Positions 5,831 to 7,633 of a stretch of 7,633 bases of DNA are shown one piece after another. A program made the position numbers and the translations under genes. Below the pieces are notes generated by a model. That model saw only the letters and a list, made by a program, of their open reading frames with translations, did no database searches and was not told the DNA's origin. Source of the stretch: an uncultured Collinsella sp. (GTDB taxonomy: Bacteria > Actinomycetota > Coriobacteriia > Coriobacteriales > Coriobacteriaceae); the NCBI GenBank assembly GCA_905197585.1, contig CAJJZO010000084.1:1-7633 (forward strand), read 5' to 3'. Position 1 is the first letter of the stretch. Each line of letters starts with the position of its first letter.

Positions 5831-5954
5831 TTACGGGGCCAGAATGCTGCAAGCCAACCATACCCTGCATTTTCAAGAAACAATAAGCCATCTAACTGCG
5901 GGTTTAATTTTGCTATTGGCACCATGGTCGCCAGTTGGCGATTCAGCCCCGTAA
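5831..5954. repeat. Long inverted repeat enclosing repeat copy 2
   Basis: TTACGGGGC (5831-5839) is the exact reverse complement of GCCCCGTAA (5946-5954), and the match extends inward (GAAT against ATTC) with one bulge. Between them lie repeat copy 2 and the perfect hairpin TCGCCA-GT-TGGCGA (5928-5941). The arms could fold a 124-nt structure, or be the ends of a small non-coding element. Confidence 0.5.
5857..5928. repeat. Diverged repeat, copy 2 (72 bp)
   Basis: Begins ACCATACCC like copy 1 and ends ACCATGGT, where copy 1 ends GGTATGGT. It shares TTTT-CAA-AAACA, CTGCGG/TTGCGG and GTTT blocks in the same order, with one net indel over the full length. The internal short inverted repeat is kept in position but with different bases (TTTC-AA-GAAA here), hinting that secondary structure is retained. 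Confidence 0.6.
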
Positions 5955-6013
5955 ACCGGTATAGTTGCGATTTGGTAGCATTTCTCAGCAAACCAAATAG
6001 TCTAGCCAAACGC

Positions 6014-6047
6014 AAAAAGCCCGACCTCCGTGGTGAGATCGGGCTTT
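6014..6047 (-). terminator. Intrinsic terminator of argS
   Basis: On the minus strand AAAGCCCGA (6039-6047) pairs with TCGGGCTTT (6016-6024), and inner CTC/GAG bases can extend the stem. The T-run continues to 6014, giving five T. It starts 45 nt after the argS stop, so rho needs its own promoter. Confidence 0.88.
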
Positions 6048-6092
6048 CAAGGCTCAGTTAAACCAAACCTGCGCGGTCAAATGACCCGTAGC

Positions 6093-7633
6093 TTACATCT
6101 GCTCGGGCGCGGAAACGCCAACAAGGGTGAGCACCAGGGCGAGCGTCACGCGGACGGCGTCGCAAGCGGCCAGACGGGCACGCGAAAGCTCGGGGTCGAC
6201 GGGACGGCCCTCGCTCGGCAGCACCTGGCAGGCAGCATAGAAGCTGTGGAAGTCGCCGGCGAGCTCCTCGGCAAAGTGCGTCAGACGGAACGGAGCGCGG
6301 TCGCGAGCGCAGCTGGCGATGAGGTCGGTGAGCTCGTTGAGCTTACGCGAAAGGGCGAGCTCGGTCGGGTCGGTCAGCAGCGAGTAATCGACGTTCTCAC
6401 CGATGGCCTTGGCGGCGACGGCCTTCATGCCCATCTCGTCAGCCTGCTCGGGCGTAACGTCGGCGGCACGGCGCAGAATGGAGCACACGCGGGCGTGAGC
6501 GTACTGCACGTAGTACACCGGGTTGGAGTTGTCGCGCTTCTTGACGGCCTCGATATCGAAGTCGACCATCTGGTTGGAGCTCTTGGAGATGAGCGTGTAG
6601 CGAGCGGCGTCGGAGCCGACCTCGTCGACGAGCTCCTGCAGGGTCACCATGGTGCCCTTGCGCTTGGACATACGGACGGGCTTGCCGTTACGCAGCAGGT
6701 TGACGAGCTGGCCCAGCAGAACCTCAAACTTGCCGGGATAGCCAAGAGCGTCGCAGACGCAGCGGACGCGCTCGATGTAGCCGTGGTGGTCGGCGCCCCA
6801 GATGTCGATGACGTGGTCGACGCGCTGGAACTTATCCCAGTGATAGGCAACGTCGGAGGCGAAATAGGTGTACTCGCCGTCGGACTTGATCAGGACGCGG
6901 TCCTTGTCGTCGCCCAGGTCGGTGGAACGGAACCACAGGGCGCCGTCCTTGGTGTAGAGGTAGCCCATCTTGTCGAGCTTCTCAAAAGCGCGGTCGACGG
7001 CGGAGGTGCCGGCGGTCTCGCCCTCGGTGTCCTTCACGTACAGCGAGCGCTCGGAGTACCAGCGATCGAAGTCGCAGTTGACGGCATGGCAGAGGGTACG
7101 CATGGTGGCGACCATCTTCACGTAGCCGCGCGCGCGGAAGCGCTCCATGCGCTCCTGCGGATCGGCGTTGACCCACTTATCGCCGTCGGTGCGCCAGAAC
7201 TCGGCGGCCTCGTCGATGATGTAGTCGCCGCCGTAGGAGTCCTTGCCCAGAGTCTCGGCAAAGTTGTCCTGGTACGGATGGGTCTCGGGATGCTCGTCGT
7301 TCTCGTCGGCAACAAAGGCGTCGCGGTCGGCGATCAGCAGCTTGTGAGCCTCATCGATATCCACGCCCTGCTTGGCGATGATGTCGGCAAGCTGCATATA
7401 GCGCGTGCTGATGGAGTTGCCAAAGGTGTTCATCTGCGAGCCGTGGTCGTTGATGTAGAACTCACGCTGGATGTCGTAACCGGCGTGGTCCATGACGCGG
7501 CAGAGCGAATCGCCCAGCGCGGCCCAGCGGCCGTGGCCGATGTGCATGGGGCCGACGGGGTTGGCGGAGACGAACTCGACCTGGGTCTTCAGGCCGCCAC
7601 CGACGTTGGACTTAGCGAAGTCCATACCCTTCT
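6093..7633 (-). CDS. argS: Arginyl-tRNA synthetase (N-terminal part outside window)
   Basis: Class I synthetase that charges tRNA-Arg with arginine using ATP in the cytoplasm. The frame is open through the window edge; an ATG at 7623-7625 is internal, since the codons before it (Lys-Gly) continue the frame and the missing part would be the N-terminal tRNA-contacting domain of roughly 100 residues. Numbering from that Met: EFVSANPVGPMHIGHGR (17-33) carries the HIGH motif; REFYINDHGSQ (54-64) is the conserved ArgS active-site segment; GYPGKFEVLLGQLVNL (295-310) precedes VRMSKRKGTM (317-326), the KMSKS-equivalent loop; NPVYYVQYAHARVCSILRR (368-386) opens the DALR anticodon-binding domain, which runs to the end at 510. 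A stretch of about 35 residues (87-121) before SYGGDYII looks longer than in many ArgS proteins. It ends at TAA 6093-6095. In mycobacteria argS and rho are also close neighbours, separated by lysA and thr genes. Confidence 0.97.
   Translation of the reverse strand, partial: KGMDFAKSNVGGGLKTQVEFVSANPVGPMHIGHGRWAALGDSLCRVMDHAGYDIQREFYINDHGSQMNTFGNSISTRYMQLADIIAKQGVDIDEAHKLLIADRDAFVADENDEHPETHPYQDNFAETLGKDSYGGDYIIDEAAEFWRTDGDKWVNADPQERMERFRARGYVKMVATMRTLCHAVNCDFDRWYSERSLYVKDTEGETAGTSAVDRAFEKLDKMGYLYTKDGALWFRSTDLGDDKDRVLIKSDGEYTYFASDVAYHWDKFQRVDHVIDIWGADHHGYIERVRCVCDALGYPGKFEVLLGQLVNLLRNGKPVRMSKRKGTMVTLQELVDEVGSDAARYTLISKSSNQMVDFDIEAVKKRDNSNPVYYVQYAHARVCSILRRAADVTPEQADEMGMKAVAAKAIGENVDYSLLTDPTELALSRKLNELTDLIASCARDRAPFRLTHFAEELAGDFHSFYAACQVLPSEGRPVDPELSRARLAACDAVRVTLALVLTLVGVSAPEQM

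Larger units (their letters stand above)
5304..6092. other. Long repeat-rich intergenic region between argS and rho
   Basis: This 789-bp interval shows no convincing gene. From the rho side it contains the rho leader (5304 to about 5441), a promoter candidate (5448-5475), a REP-like element (5484-5528), the 10-bp palindrome AAGGCGCCTT (5530-5539), copy 1 of a 71-bp repeat (5631-5701), a GC hairpin (5744-5757), a second REP-like element in the opposite orientation (5771-5815), copy 2 of the repeat (5857-5928) inside a long inverted repeat (5831-5954), and the argS terminator (6014-6047). The composition is visibly more AT-rich than the flanking genes. The open frames here (64-96 codons) lack good ribosome sites. 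Confidence 0.75.

Noticed and set aside
5631..5928. CRISPR array
   Set aside because: Only two diverged copies of over 70 bp, separated by about 155 bp, with no regular spacers and no cas genes.
5601..6061. Small open frames in the argS-rho interval (minus 5601-5891 and 5821-6015; plus 5780-6061)
   Set aside because: No convincing ribosome sites; they run through REP-like units, and the plus frame also through the argS terminator. Composition is unlike the neighbouring genes. The related peptides in the two repeat copies are noted as a finding but not annotated as genes.

Overview
The window looks like chromosomal DNA from a Coriobacteriia actinobacterium, most likely Collinsella or a close relative. 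This rests on the GC-rich coding sequence, an actinobacterial-type Rho with a huge Ala/Glu/Lys/Arg-rich N-terminal extension, an argS-rho neighbourhood, and GGGGACG-type intergenic repeats of a kind I associate with that group. The genus is an inference; no 16S or other marker gene is present.

Layout, left to right: (1) 1-462 (+), the C-terminal half of a ROK-family sugar kinase, probably a fructokinase, cut by the window edge. (2) 545-591, a strong bidirectional intrinsic terminator shared with the convergent gene. (3) 577-1026 (-), a VanZ-family membrane protein. (4) 1034-2434 (-), a 466-residue protein of unknown function with two N-terminal membrane segments and a long Ala/acid-rich tail; it is 7 bp upstream of the VanZ gene and probably co-transcribed with it. 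(5) 2435-2747, a spacer with a promoter candidate for that pair and an intrinsic terminator for rho. (6) 2748-5303 (-), rho, 851 residues, about twice the length of E. coli Rho because of about 425 extra disordered residues. (7) 5304-6092, a 789-bp non-coding interval holding the rho leader and promoter candidate, two oppositely oriented REP-like elements, two diverged copies of a 71-72 bp repeat, several hairpins and the argS terminator. (8) 6093-7633 (-), argS without its N-terminal part.

Four of the five genes lie on the minus strand, in the order argS, rho, unknown membrane protein, VanZ protein, and appear to form three transcription units separated by intrinsic terminators. argS and rho are core information-processing genes. 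The unknown protein/VanZ pair looks like an envelope module. The sugar kinase belongs to a separate, convergent unit.

No complete new defence or mobile system is visible. The parts that merit a second look are the repetitive basic/acidic N-terminal extension of Rho, the repeat-packed argS-rho interval, and the uncharacterised membrane protein coupled to a VanZ protein.
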